NCBI RefSeq assembly: GCF_001423945.1
Contig: NZ_LMPU01000010.1
Coordinates: forward strand, 248,001 to 312,000
Direction: 5' to 3'
DNA: 64,000 nt
DNA from: Pedobacter sp. Leaf194
GTDB lineage: Bacteria; Bacteroidota; Bacteroidia; Sphingobacteriales; Sphingobacteriaceae
Shown piece by piece: positions 28,167-36,961 of this stretch. Position numbers and translations under genes: made by a program. The notes under the pieces were generated by a model, which was not told the origin of the DNA, did not search any database, and saw only the letters and a program-made list of their open reading frames with translations. The stretch's first letter is position 1. Each line of letters begins with the position of its first letter.

Positions 28167-28724
28167 ATGCTAACCCTCAACTTCACAAAATTTCCGACGC
28201 TCGAAACTGAACGACTAATCCTCCGCGAGCATTCCCTTTCGGATGCAGAAACGCTATTCGCGATGCGTACCAATGAAAAAGTTATGAAGTATATCGACCG
28301 CGAGCGGCCCAAAGAATTACTCGAAATTAAAACGTTTATAACCACCTTTAATGAAGGTTTTGAAAACGGTGATAATTTGGCTTGGGTAATTGCACTTAAA
28401 GAAAATCCGGAGCAAATGATCGGTTCAATCGGTTACTGGCGAACTGACTTTGCAAATCATAGGGCAGAAATTGGTTACATGCTTCATCCAGATTTCTGGA
28501 GAAAAGGATTTATATCTGAAGCGCTGAAAAGAACAATTCAGTTCGGTTTTACTGAAATGAACCTGCATACCATCAAGGCAAATATTAATGTAGAAAATAA
28601 TGCATCGAGGCAAATGCTTATTAAACATGGCTTTGTAAAAGAAGCTCATTTTAAACAGGATTTTTATTTCAGAGGACAGTTTTTAGACAGCGAAATTTAT
28701 GGATTGCTAAACCCTAATCATTGA
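28167..28724 (+). CDS. GNAT family N-acetyltransferase (RimJ/RimL-like)
   Basis: 185 residues, RimJ/RimL branch of GNAT. Features are LETERLILREHSLSDAETLF at 12-31, IGSIGYWRTDFANHRAEIGYML near 88-109, and HPDFWRKGFISEALKRTIQFGF near 111-132 with the acetyl-CoA-binding turn. NASRQMLIKHGFVKEA near 150 is the usual C-terminal part. Likely acetylates an N-terminal amine or small molecule; the substrate is unknown. The remnant transposase ends 2 bp before the ATG, and its GGAG (28158-28161) may double as ribosome binding site. Confidence 0.87.
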   Translation: MLTLNFTKFPTLETERLILREHSLSDAETLFAMRTNEKVMKYIDRERPKELLEIKTFITTFNEGFENGDNLAWVIALKENPEQMIGSIGYWRTDFANHRAEIGYMLHPDFWRKGFISEALKRTIQFGFTEMNLHTIKANINVENNASRQMLIKHGFVKEAHFKQDFYFRGQFLDSEIYGLLNPNH

Positions 28725-28936
28725 AAAAATCTCGAAACACGCAGTTCCGATGCTTGAATCTTTGAAAACAACAAATAGTAAAAATCACCTAGAAATTTGG
28801 GCTTAAATTTTCATTAAAACCGGATGGTTGTTTGATTTTTAATAAAGTGTATATTTTAACACTTGGCCGACTTAAAACCTTGCTTACCTAAAAAATACTG
28901 GCTCTATTTCTAAATTAAATCAACGGGAGAATATAA

Positions 28937-29053
28937 TACACAGCAGGTACTTCATCTGGAGAGCGAGCTAAAAATATGTTTTGGAACATGCGCCAATTTT
29001 CTATTAAAGATAATAATGGAAATATCATTGATTTTGGCGAACATATTTTGTAG
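28937..29053 (+). pseudogene. C-terminal remnant of a VOC (glyoxalase/bleomycin resistance) protein
   Basis: The frame between a stop at 28934 and TAG at 29051 reads, in part, RAKNMFWNMRQFSIKDNNGN and IIDFGEHIL. W-x-M-R-(x)-F-x-(I/L)-x-D-(x)-x-G-N-x-(I/L)-x-F-G-E is the usual end of a VOC protein (family knowledge), with Glu as metal ligand. Nothing upstream continues the protein, so this is a headless fragment. Confidence 0.6.
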
Positions 29054-29205
29054 AAACCAGTAAACCTGGTACAAAAACAAGCTCGGAGAAACCATTGCAA
29101 AATAAAATTTTAGCCAATTTCGTATCGATGTTAAAATGCTGAGCCGAAAGCCTTAAAAATCACCATTATCAACCATAATTATTACAAAATACAGGCTTAA
29201 TTCCC

Positions 29206-29237
29206 TTTGGTTTGGTAGCGATTAATATTTATATTTG
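29206..29237 (+). promoter_or_regulatory. Bacteroidota promoter of pdhB
   Basis: TTTG at 29206-29209, 20 nt, then TATATTTG at 29230-29237 fit the TTTG/TAnnTTTG consensus. The position settles the start of pdhB: the ATG at 29259 is downstream, whereas the in-frame TTG at 29235 lies inside the -7 box. Confidence 0.7.
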
Positions 29238-29258
29238 CCACCGTTATTAAAATTTACA

Positions 29259-30245
29259 ATGAGAGAAATCCAATTTAGAGAAGCACTACGCGAAGCCATG
29301 CAAGAAGAAATGCGTAAAGATGACCGCGTTTTTTTATTAGGTGAAGAAGTAGCAGAATATAACGGAGCGTACAAGGTGAGTCAGGGCATGCTTGATGAAT
29401 TTGGTGCGAAACGCATTATCGATACCCCGATTGCCGAATTAGGTTTCGCAGGTATTGCAACTGGAGCTGCAACAGCAGGCCTTATTCCAATTGTGGAATT
29501 CATGACTTTCAACTTCTCATTAGTTGCAATCGACCAAATTATTAATGGCGCTGCTAAAATTTTATCAATGAGTGGTGGTCAGTTCTCTTGCCCTATGGTT
29601 TTCCGCGGTCCAACTGGTAACGCAGGCCAATTAGGTGCACAACACTCTCAGAATTTCGAAAACTGGTTTGCAAATACTCCTGGTTTAAAAGTAGTTGTTC
29701 CATCAACTCCTTATGACGCAAAAGGATTATTAAAACAAGCAATTATAGATCCGGATCCGGTTATTTTCATGGAATCGGAGGTAATGTACGGTGATAAAGG
29801 CGATGTACCTGCTGAAGAATATTATATTGAATTCGGTAAAGCAAACGTAACTAAACAAGGCACGGATGTAACCATTGTAACCTTTGGTAAAATGTTAACA
29901 CGCGTGGTTAACCCGGCTGTAGAGGAATTAACCAAAGAAGGAATCAATGTAGAGGTTATCGATTTACGTACCGTTCGCCCAATTGATTATGATACGATTA
30001 TCGAATCTGTTAAGAAAACGAACCGTTTAGTTGTTGTAGAAGAAGCCTGGCCATTAGCATCACTTTCAGGTGAAATCGCTTTCATGGTTCAGAAAAAAGC
30101 CTTCGATTATTTAGATGCACCAGTTCTACGCATCACTTGTGCGGATGTTCCACTTCCATACTCGCCAACTTTAATTGCCGCTAGTTTGCCAAACGCAGAA
30201 AAAGTTGTAAAAGCAGTTAAAGAAGTAATGTACGCAACGAAATAA
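29259..30245 (+). CDS. pdhB: Pyruvate dehydrogenase E1 component, beta subunit
   Basis: 328 residues from ATG 29259. The beta subunit of the heterotetrameric alpha2beta2 E1 binds thiamine diphosphate with the alpha subunit and decarboxylates pyruvate for acetyl-CoA synthesis. The N-terminal FREALREAMQEEMRKD, FLLGEEVAEYNGAYKVSQG, and DTPIAELGFAG near 60 are typical, as is HSQNFENWFANTPGLKVV. The C-terminal half has DLRTVRPID and EEAWPLASLSGEIA. No alpha subunit gene is adjacent, as in many Bacteroidota. Upstream promoter and downstream terminator make it monocistronic. Confidence 0.93.
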   Translation: MREIQFREALREAMQEEMRKDDRVFLLGEEVAEYNGAYKVSQGMLDEFGAKRIIDTPIAELGFAGIATGAATAGLIPIVEFMTFNFSLVAIDQIINGAAKILSMSGGQFSCPMVFRGPTGNAGQLGAQHSQNFENWFANTPGLKVVVPSTPYDAKGLLKQAIIDPDPVIFMESEVMYGDKGDVPAEEYYIEFGKANVTKQGTDVTIVTFGKMLTRVVNPAVEELTKEGINVEVIDLRTVRPIDYDTIIESVKKTNRLVVVEEAWPLASLSGEIAFMVQKKAFDYLDAPVLRITCADVPLPYSPTLIAASLPNAEKVVKAVKEVMYATK

Positions 30246-30281
30246 AGAAAACTCTCGGCCGCCCGGGAACCAAAATATAAG

Positions 30282-30310
30282 AATCCTCCAAAGCAATTTG
30301 GGGGATTTTT
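30282..30310 (+). terminator. Terminator of pdhB
   Basis: AATCCTCCAAA and TTTGGGGGATT form an 11-bp stem (one G-U) with a 4-nt loop, followed by T's. It begins 37 nt after the pdhB stop codon. Confidence 0.8.
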
Positions 30311-30318
30311 GCATTATA

Positions 30319-30515
30319 CGTCATTGCGAGGCACGAAGCAATCTCATTTAGAAAAATAAATTCTGTGTTTCCTTGGTAAATATTTGAAAACCAACATTCA
30401 GTAATTCTTCAGAAACAGCAGCCCCGCCATCCATTAATCCGATGAAAAATCGGAATCATTCCTGTCGGGTTTATTTTACTAAAACCCGTGTAAAAAACCA
30501 GTTCAGTTCCTGCTC
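30319..30515. repeat. Cluster of dispersed repeat fragments in a 327-bp gene-free gap
   Basis: The gap 30246-30572 has no gene. After the terminator it holds (a) CGTCATTGCGAGGCACGAAG at 30319, shared in part with 36751-36845; (b) TTCTGTGTTTCCTTGG at about 30360, shared with the array at 20609-20826; (c) the 15-mer CCGATGAAAAATCGG at 30439-30453, whose reverse complement recurs at 32237; and (d) an inverted pair CGGGTTT/AAAACCCG at about 30466-30488. Confidence 0.6.
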
Positions 30516-30572
30516 AAACCTTAAAAACCGAACGATATTTTTTAACTTCGCTACAACAAAAAACCACATTAC

Positions 30573-31148
30573 ATGTCCGAGAATTATATAGCCGAGCAAA
30601 CATTCAGCAAAGAAGATTTTTCTTTGCGAGCCTTACCAAAAGCTGAATACGAAAATTGCAAATTCATTAACTGCAACTTCTCCAACTCCGATTTAAGCGG
30701 CGTTAAATTCCTCGATTGTGAGTTTATCTCTTGTAATTTAAGTTTAGCAAGCTTAACCAAAACCTCACTTAACGATATCACTTTCAGTGATTGTAAAATG
30801 CTTGGCCTCCATTTCGAAAACTGCAACGATTTCGGTTTGGCATTCAGTTTTAATAACTGCAAATTAGACCATTCCTCTTTCTACAAACTGAAACTAAAGA
30901 ACACGACTTTCAAAAACACCCAGCTTCATGAAGTCGATTTTTCAGAATGCGATCTATCTAATTCCATATTCGAAAACTGCGATTTGCTTCGCACAACATT
31001 TGACAGAACAAATCTCGAAAAAGCCGATTTTAAAACAGCTTACAGTTTTTCTATAGATCCCGACAATAATCGTATTAAAAAGGCAAGGTTTTCTGTCTCG
31101 GGTTTAGCAGGTCTATTACACAAATACGATATCCTAATTAGCGAATAA
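30573..31148 (+). CDS. Pentapeptide-repeat protein
   Basis: 191 residues made of consecutive A(D/N)LxX-type pentapeptides, for example CKFINCNFSNSDLSGVKF, SECDLSNSIFENCDLLRT. Such right-handed quadrilateral beta-helices mimic DNA in the Qnr/MfpA group, where they protect gyrase. The C-terminal end (DPDNNRIKKARFSVSGLAGL, then LHKYDI) is similar to the end of Qnr-like proteins, so a Qnr-type relation is possible. No quinolone-related role can be claimed from sequence alone. Cytosolic, single gene, with a weak promoter-like TAACTTCG upstream. Confidence 0.85.
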   Translation: MSENYIAEQTFSKEDFSLRALPKAEYENCKFINCNFSNSDLSGVKFLDCEFISCNLSLASLTKTSLNDITFSDCKMLGLHFENCNDFGLAFSFNNCKLDHSSFYKLKLKNTTFKNTQLHEVDFSECDLSNSIFENCDLLRTTFDRTNLEKADFKTAYSFSIDPDNNRIKKARFSVSGLAGLLHKYDILISE

Positions 31149-31180
31149 ATTGTGTTTTTTTGCAATTCCAAACTTAGATT

Positions 31181-31555
31181 ATGGAAAAATCAGAACCAAA
31201 AACCATCGATGAATACATTGCCTCATTTCCGCTAAAAACGCGGGAAATTCTACAACAAGTTCGAGAGACTATTCAAAAAGCCGGACCGGATGCAAAAGAA
31301 CTTATAAGCTATAAAATGCCTGCATTTAAACAACGCAGTGTGTTGGTCTATTTTGCAGCTTATAAAAATCATATTGGCTTTTACCCGACAGGCTCTGGCA
31401 TTGAAGCTTTTAAGCATGAATTCGGAGATTATAAATGGAGCAAAGGAGCTGTTCAGTTTCCAATAGATAAACCCATGCCTTTAGATTTAATTACAAGAAT
31501 TACGAAGTTTAAAGCAGAAAGAGATTTGGAGAAAGTGGCGAAGAAGACGTCCTAA
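31181..31555 (+). CDS. DUF1801 family protein (YdhG-type)
   Basis: 124 residues. The N-terminal TIDEYIASFPLKTREILQQVRETI and SYKMPAFKQRSVLVYFAAYKNHIGFYPT match DUF1801/YdhG. Related proteins were described as iron chaperones (Fra-like) in Bacillus, but that role is not established for most members. The C-terminus has KWSKGAVQFPIDKPMP, conserved in the family. Cytosolic. It follows the pentapeptide gene by 32 bp and converges with the frameshifted lipoprotein gene, whose stop it overlaps by 4 bp (31552-31555). Confidence 0.85.
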   Translation: MEKSEPKTIDEYIASFPLKTREILQQVRETIQKAGPDAKELISYKMPAFKQRSVLVYFAAYKNHIGFYPTGSGIEAFKHEFGDYKWSKGAVQFPIDKPMPLDLITRITKFKAERDLEKVAKKTS

Positions 31556-32123
31556 GTTATCCAAACTTCTTCTTTCTTATCAAAGACCCAAATTCCTTTA
31601 ATTTTCTTCGCATAAATATAAGTACCCATTCCCCAACCTCTTCCTATGCCAACCATTTTGCCTTGTTCAAAATAGTATTTGGCAAGATTTCCTTCTTTAT
31701 TAAAAATTACCCGGCTAAAAGTTAAATTTCCATTGTAATTAGAATCTAATTCTGCAACGTTTTTAGATGCTTTTATAATTTCGAATCCAACCATATCTTT
31801 AGAATTTTTAAAGGCTTTGAATCGGAAAGGCACAGTCTTTTTAATGGATTTCCCTGCCGTATCACTATGTGCGAATCTAAATTCACGCATAGATAAAAGT
31901 GAGTCTGTTACAGTGTATTTCCTGGTTCTTTTTGCCTTTTTTAGTGGAAGATGATGTATTTCAGCGTGCATATTTTTAAAGTCATTTTCCGACACCCAGC
32001 AATTCCATTTGCAAAAGTGTTAAGTATTACCTGAACTTCTACATTAACATTCTCTTTTTTCTCAGACGCTTTATTTGTACACCCGAGACAAAATGCCAGC
32101 AGAATAACGATTACATTTTTCAT
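31552..32123 (-). pseudogene. Small lipoprotein gene broken by a frameshift
   Basis: The first part (ATG at 32123) reads MKNVIVILLAFCLGCTNKAS, a signal peptide with a lipobox-like Cys, and continues to NTFANGIAG. The other frame then carries on VSENDFKNMHAEIHHLPLKK to the C-terminus RGWGMGTYIYAKKIKGIWVF at the far end. The two frames join near a CCC run (31995-31997). Adding one G on the coding strand would restore a single protein of about 190 residues. It could be a true mutation or a homopolymer error. Function unknown. Confidence 0.7.
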
Positions 32124-32236
32124 CTTATAAATATGATGCGATTATTTTACTTTTCCATAACTTCTATCTCTCCATCATGCAACCAAAAAATAGTAGCAAT
32201 ATCCAAATTACCTAAACGTAATTGAAGCGGTATATG

Positions 32237-32251
32237 CCGATTTTTCATCGG
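32237..32251. repeat. 15-bp dispersed inverted repeat CCGATTTTTCATCGG
   Basis: The sequence is a near-perfect palindrome (CCGAT/ATCGG stem) and is the exact reverse complement of 30439-30453. The surrounding sequence is not otherwise alike. It lies in the gap 32124-32396, which otherwise shows only AT-rich sequence and a -7-like TAGCTTTG at 32371-32378 for tex. Confidence 0.45.
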
Positions 32252-32396
32252 GGATTTAGCCTAAAGCCCGGTTAAAACAATGCTTGTTCTTTTCCTTTTT
32301 TTATAATTTTACTCACAAATTTCGGTGGAAAACTTCCCTTTAAAAAACCTGAAATACCGCGAATCCTGATTAGCTTTGCCCCTTTAATTTTAAACT

Positions 32397-34687
32397 ATGC
32401 ACACTCATCATAAAATAATCGCCGCCGAATTAAAGGTTGCGGAAAAACAAATATCAGCCACTATTAATTTGTTAGATGAGGGCGCAACTGTGCCCTTTAT
32501 TTCCCGGTACCGGAAAGAACTAACCGGGAGTTTAGATGAGGTTCAGGTTGCGGCAATTCGCGACAGAGTTCTGCAATTACGCGACCTTGACAAGCGCCGG
32601 GAAGCGATTTTAAAATCAATGACTGAGCTTGGAAAGTTAACGCCAGAACTTGAAAAACAGATAAACGAAGCTGAAACTATTTCGCTTTTAGAAGATATTT
32701 ATTTGCCTTATAAGCCCAAACGCAAAACACGGGCTTCGATGGCGAAGGAAAAAGGTTTGGAGCCCCTGGCTTTGGAAATCTTTAAGCAACAAAACTTTGA
32801 TTTAAATGCTGCTGCAGAGAAATTTATTGATACAGAAAAAGGGGTCAACTCGCTGGAAGAGGCCTTGGCCGGCGCACGCGATATCATCGCAGAAATGATT
32901 GCGGAAAACACTGAGGCACGAACAAAAATGCGTTTGTATTTTCAGGAAAAGCGGTATTTAAATCGGAAGTAATTAAAGGCAAAGAAGAAGAAGGCATTAA
33001 GTACAAAGATTATTTCGACTGGCATGAACCGGTAAAAACGGCTGCCTCTCACCGTGTGCTAGCCATGCGCCGGGGTGAGAAGGAATTAATTTTACGTTTA
33101 GATGCCTTGCCTCCTGCAGAGGATGCGTTGGCAATTTTGGAAAATCAATTTGTTACCGGAAACAACGCAGCAGCAAAACAAGTGCATCAGGCGCTGGAAG
33201 ACGGCTATAAACGTTTGCTCGAACCAGCAATGGAAACTGAGCTTCGCGTGCTTACAAAGCAAAAAGCAGATGAGGAAGCCATTCGGGTTTTTGCAGAAAA
33301 TGCCCGCCAGCTATTGTTAGCCGCTCCAATGGGACAGAGAAACGTTTTAGCGATTGACCCCGGTTTTAGAACAGGCTGCAAAGTGGTTTGTTTGGATGAG
33401 CAAGGTCAGCTATTGGAAAATACAGCCATTTATCCACATACCGGACAGGGGAACGTAAAAAACGCTGAAGCAACCATTCGCCAGCTTTGCGAAAAGCATA
33501 GTATCGAAGCCATTGCTATCGGCAACGGAACTGCCGGAAGAGAAACTGAATCTTTTATTCGGGGGTTAAATTTGCCAGGCATCACCATCGTAATGGTTAA
33601 TGAAAGTGGTGCATCAATATATTCGGCTTCAGAAGTTGCCCGCGAGGAATTTCCAACACAGGATATCACCGTTCGTGGAGCAGTTTCTATCGGCCGAAGG
33701 TTAATGGATCCCTTAGCGGAACTGGTGAAAATAGACCCAAAATCCATCGGCGTTGGTCAGTACCAGCACGATGTTGACCAAAACAAATTGCAAGCAAGCT
33801 TGGATGATACCGTGATAAGTGCTGTAAATGCTGTGGGCGTTGAGCTAAATACTGCTTCTAAACAGATTCTAGCCTACGTATCTGGTTTAGGGCCAAGCCT
33901 TGCGCAAAACATTGTAGATTACAGAAACGCCAACGGTGCGTTCAAAAACCGCGAAAGTTTAAAAAAAGTACCTCGGTTAGGCGGTAAAGCTTATGAGCAA
34001 GCCGCAGGTTTCTTACGTATTCGCAATGCGGAAAACCCATTAGATACAAGCGGCGTTCACCCGGAGCGTTATGCTGTAGTAGATAAAATGGCGAAAGATT
34101 TGGGCACAACGGTATCTGCATTAATAAACGATAGCCAACTCCAAAAACAGATTAAACCACAACAATATGTAACCGGCGAACTTGGTTTACCAACGCTTAC
34201 CGATATTTTAAAAGAGTTGGCCAAACCTGGTCGCGACCCGCGTGAGCAGTTTGAAGCCTTTAGTTTTACTGACGGTGTAAATGAAATCGGCGATTTAAAA
34301 ATTGGGATGAAACTGCCAGGAATTGTAACAAATATTACCAATTTTGGGGCTTTTGTAGATATTGGTGTGCATCAGGATGGTTTGGTGCATACAAGCCAGT
34401 TAGCCAATCGTTTCGTTGCAAATCCGAACGATATTGTAAAAGTGCACCAGAAAGTTCAGGTTACCATTATGGAAATTGATGTGCCCCGCAAAAGAATTTC
34501 ACTTTCAATGAAAACTGAAGAAGGTGCTAAGCAAAATAACCAGAGCCGAAAGCCATTTGCAGAAAAAACAAAACAAGATTTGAAGTCGGGTAATCAGAAG
34601 CAAAACTTTAAGCCCCGTAACGAGCCAAAAGATGCTGATGGCGATTTGCAGGAAAAATTAGCGCAGCTGAAAGGCATGTTTAAATAG
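32397..34687 (+). pseudogene. tex: Transcription accessory protein Tex, interrupted by a single-base frameshift
   Basis: The first part (32397-32972, 191 residues) is the Tex N-terminal domain and runs out of frame after YFQEK. Restoring one A in the run at about 32945-32949 gives KAVFKSEVIKGKEEEGIKYK and continues into the second part, which begins in frame before 33056. The second part has YqgF (LAIDPGFRTGCKVV), HhH (GLGPSLAQNIVDYRNANGAF) and S1 (GIVTNITNFGAFVDIGVHQ) domains, then a basic tail. The joined product would be about 763 residues, normal for Tex. TAGCTTTG at 32371-32378 is a likely -7 box. Confidence 0.88.
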
Positions 34688-34755
34688 CTTTGTAAATTTG
34701 TCAATCTGGGCCTGTAGAATAACTAAGCAATCTTCAACAGGCTCAGCCTGACGGT

Positions 34756-35835
34756 TTATAACTCCTCAGGCTTATCCTTAAACTCCAGTCTTTTCTTTGG
34801 CAAACTTTCAGGGTAATTAGCTTGAATAAATGAAATCATCGCTTCGCGGATGTTGCACCTCAAATCAAACGCTCTTGATGAATTTGCAGCACTCATTAGA
34901 AAACGCACCTCTATCGAGCCATCTTTGGTACTATCCGTAACCTGAACTACATTTACACGCTTATCCCATAGTGGGTTTGAGGTTAAAAGCCTTGTCATTT
35001 CCTGGCGTAGTGGCTCAATCGGAACCGTGTAATCGAGATAAAGAAAAACAGTTCCCAACAAATCAGCTGAAACTCTGGTCCAGTTTTGAAAAGGCTTTTC
35101 AATGAAATAAGTTATCGGCAAAATCAACCGGCGCTGGTCCCAAATGCTTACCACAACATAAGTTAAGGTAATTTCTTCTACTTTTCCCCATTCACCTTCT
35201 ACTACTAAAACATCATCAATCCTGATGGGTTGCGTAAAGGCAATTTGAAAACCAGCCAACAAATTACCGAGCGACTTCTGCGCAGCGAAACCGATGATAA
35301 TGCCACCTATACCTACCCCAGTAAGCAACCCGGCTCCTATTTTACGCATACTTTCGAAACTTAACAAAATGATGGCTGCCGTGATGAGTATGATTAAAGA
35401 CACAATAAATTTTCGCACAAATTGAAGTTGCGTTCTTATCTTTCGCTCTTTTAGATTGTCTTCTTTGTTTAAGTCATATTTTAAGTAAAAATAATCTTCC
35501 AGTACATTAATTAATCTTATCAAGATAAGGGCAAATGTTATCGTTAGCGCAATTTCAAGTGCTTTATCTAACGGCAACCTGATAACCGACGGCATCACCA
35601 TTAAATTCAACGAAAAGTTAAGAAATAGTAAAGGAATAAAGACAGCAACTGGCCGCCTTAAATGTTTCATCGTAGATTTGATGATGATAAAATCCCACCA
35701 GCGAGAGAGTAATATGAAGGTTTTGTGGATGATGAATTTGACCAACATTCCAAGTAATACAGCCAATATTCCAATAATTAAATTCTTAAAAAACAAAGGA
35801 ATTGGATAACCGAAAAAATGGTCTAAATACTGCAT
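34756..35835 (-). CDS. Small-conductance mechanosensitive channel, MscS family
   Basis: 359 residues. Hydrophobic segments lie at about 17-37, 65-84, 88-110 and 137-155. The pore helix region is GAGLLTGVGIGGIIIGFAAQ, then KSLGNLLAGFQIAFTQPIRI, in the usual MscS glycine/alanine-rich pattern. The cytosolic beta-domain begins VLVVEGEWGKVEEITLTYV. The channel opens under membrane tension to release osmolytes. It is a single minus-strand gene that converges with tex; 68 bp separate the stops. No sign of ligand-binding additions. Confidence 0.9.
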   Translation of the reverse strand: MQYLDHFFGYPIPLFFKNLIIGILAVLLGMLVKFIIHKTFILLSRWWDFIIIKSTMKHLRRPVAVFIPLLFLNFSLNLMVMPSVIRLPLDKALEIALTITFALILIRLINVLEDYFYLKYDLNKEDNLKERKIRTQLQFVRKFIVSLIILITAAIILLSFESMRKIGAGLLTGVGIGGIIIGFAAQKSLGNLLAGFQIAFTQPIRIDDVLVVEGEWGKVEEITLTYVVVSIWDQRRLILPITYFIEKPFQNWTRVSADLLGTVFLYLDYTVPIEPLRQEMTRLLTSNPLWDKRVNVVQVTDSTKDGSIEVRFLMSAANSSRAFDLRCNIREAMISFIQANYPESLPKKRLEFKDKPEEL

Positions 35836-35962
35836 AAAGAAATCTGTTGGTTAAGGGAATATGTAAATAACAACAGGTAAAGTTTATTGTTTGAAGTTGC
35901 AATTTGCGACTTCAAAAATCAAACCTGTTTTTAGTATCTTTAAATTAAATCCAAATAATGAT

Positions 35963-36502
35963 ATGGCAGCTGAACAAACGCTCTTTATCATCCCTGAAAA
36001 TATATTAGTAAATAAAATTTATGAAATTCGAGGTCATAAGGTAATGTTAGACCGCGATTTGGCTGAGCTTTATGGCGTTGAAACTAGGACTTTAAATCAA
36101 GCAATCAAAAGAAATATCGAACGATTTCCTGAAGACTTTATGTTTCAGTTAACGAAAGAAGAATGGAGTTATTTGATATCACAAATTGTGACATCAAAGA
36201 AAAGTAGGGGTGGTACAAGAAAACTTCCTTTTGCTTTTACTGAACATGGTGTATTGATGCTTTCTAGTGTTCTAAACAGTCAGCAGGCTATTCAAGTTAA
36301 TATTCAAATAGTTAGAATCTTTACAAGATTAAGGCAATGGTTGCCTGAAAATGGAGAAATGAAACATGAGATTGAAGACATCAAAAGAAAATTAAACAAT
36401 CAGGATAAAAATATAGAGCTGGTTTTTAGTTATCTTGATAAATTGATGGAGAAGAAAATTGAACCGAGAAAAAGAATTGGTTTTAAGCCAGATGATTTGT
36501 AG
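35963..36502 (+). CDS. ORF6N-domain protein
   Basis: 179 residues from ATG 35963. The ORF6N domain (IYEIRGHKVMLDRDLAELYG, then VETRTLNQAIKRN and FPEDFMFQLT) occupies about 20-105, and KLPFAFTEHGVLMLSSVL near 93-110 is typical. ORF6N is often found in phage and plasmid genes and as a lone chromosomal gene in Bacteroidota; it is thought to bind DNA. The C-terminal coiled-coil-like helix ends KRIGFKPDDL. The upstream 24 codons lack homology, and ATG 35963 is the better start. The promoter candidate TATCTTTA lies just upstream. Confidence 0.85.
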   Translation: MAAEQTLFIIPENILVNKIYEIRGHKVMLDRDLAELYGVETRTLNQAIKRNIERFPEDFMFQLTKEEWSYLISQIVTSKKSRGGTRKLPFAFTEHGVLMLSSVLNSQQAIQVNIQIVRIFTRLRQWLPENGEMKHEIEDIKRKLNNQDKNIELVFSYLDKLMEKKIEPRKRIGFKPDDL

Positions 36503-36557
36503 CTTGATTACGTGAGTTCAGTAAAATATTTGCATCAATACATTATATTTACTTTAA

Positions 36558-36758
36558 GTCATCAAAATCAGTTCTCATAAATCTTCATACCACAAAATAA
36601 TTGCAAGAGCGTCTATCCTATTTCTCCTAGGTCTTGCCATTTCGCTTGGTGCATTCATATGTATTTACATTTCGACTGTCCTTGATAAAAGTAAGATTGG
36701 AAATATTAACGCTCAAATTACGGTCGAAAAAAAGGCTATAGAAAGTCTATCACGCTGA
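36558..36758 (+). pseudogene. Headless remnant of a small membrane protein
   Basis: A 66-codon frame from 36558 to TGA at 36756-36758 contains a clear hydrophobic segment (LFLLGLAISLGAFICIYI) followed by a charged stretch (VLDKSKIGNINAQITVEKKA). There is no in-frame ATG, GTG or TTG at the front, where TAA precedes it. Its stop lies inside the repeat that starts at 36751, so that element may have cut it. I do not recognise a family. Confidence 0.4.
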
Positions 36759-36845
36759 GGCACGAAGCATCTGCAGCCGATGAAACAGATGCTTCAAACA
36801 ATCTTCCAATAAGACTGCGACATCGCTGCGGTGTCTGCAATGACT
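36751..36845. repeat. Dispersed repeat with the core GAGGCACGAAGCA
   Basis: The core is shared with 30326-30340. Inside this copy CATCTG and CAGATG pair as the element's internal hairpin, and the right end TGCAATGA mirrors the TCATTGCG left end seen in the other copy. The gap 36503-36961 (459 bp) contains this, the remnant above and the rplM promoter, and nothing else I can identify. Confidence 0.6.
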
Positions 36846-36876
36846 ATAAATACTCAAACTTTTTTACCACCAACTA

Positions 36877-36907
36877 TTTGATAATAAAACTTTTCTATCT
36901 ATCTTTG
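36877..36907 (+). promoter_or_regulatory. Promoter of rplM-rpsI
   Basis: TTTG at 36877-36880, 19 nt, then TATCTTTG at 36900-36907 give a near-ideal Bacteroidota promoter. The leader to GTG 36962 is about 48 nt and contains TCCCA/TGGGA, a short hairpin at 36910-36926 that could be part of an L13 feedback leader (inference). Confidence 0.75.
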
Positions 36908-36961
36908 CAGTCCCAAATTTAATGGGAATAAATAATTGTTTAATAAATTAAATACAAGCAA

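Noticed and set aside
29235..29258. TTG start for pdhB
   Set aside because: It lies in the -7 promoter element; the ATG at 29259 gives the family N-terminus MREIQFREAL.
32397..34687. Two separate Tex-like genes
   Set aside because: The second begins mid-domain and one added base joins them into one normal Tex, so a frameshift explains both.
35891..35962. Upstream start for the ORF6N protein
   Set aside because: The 24 extra residues lack homology and overlap a likely promoter; ATG 35963 is preferred.
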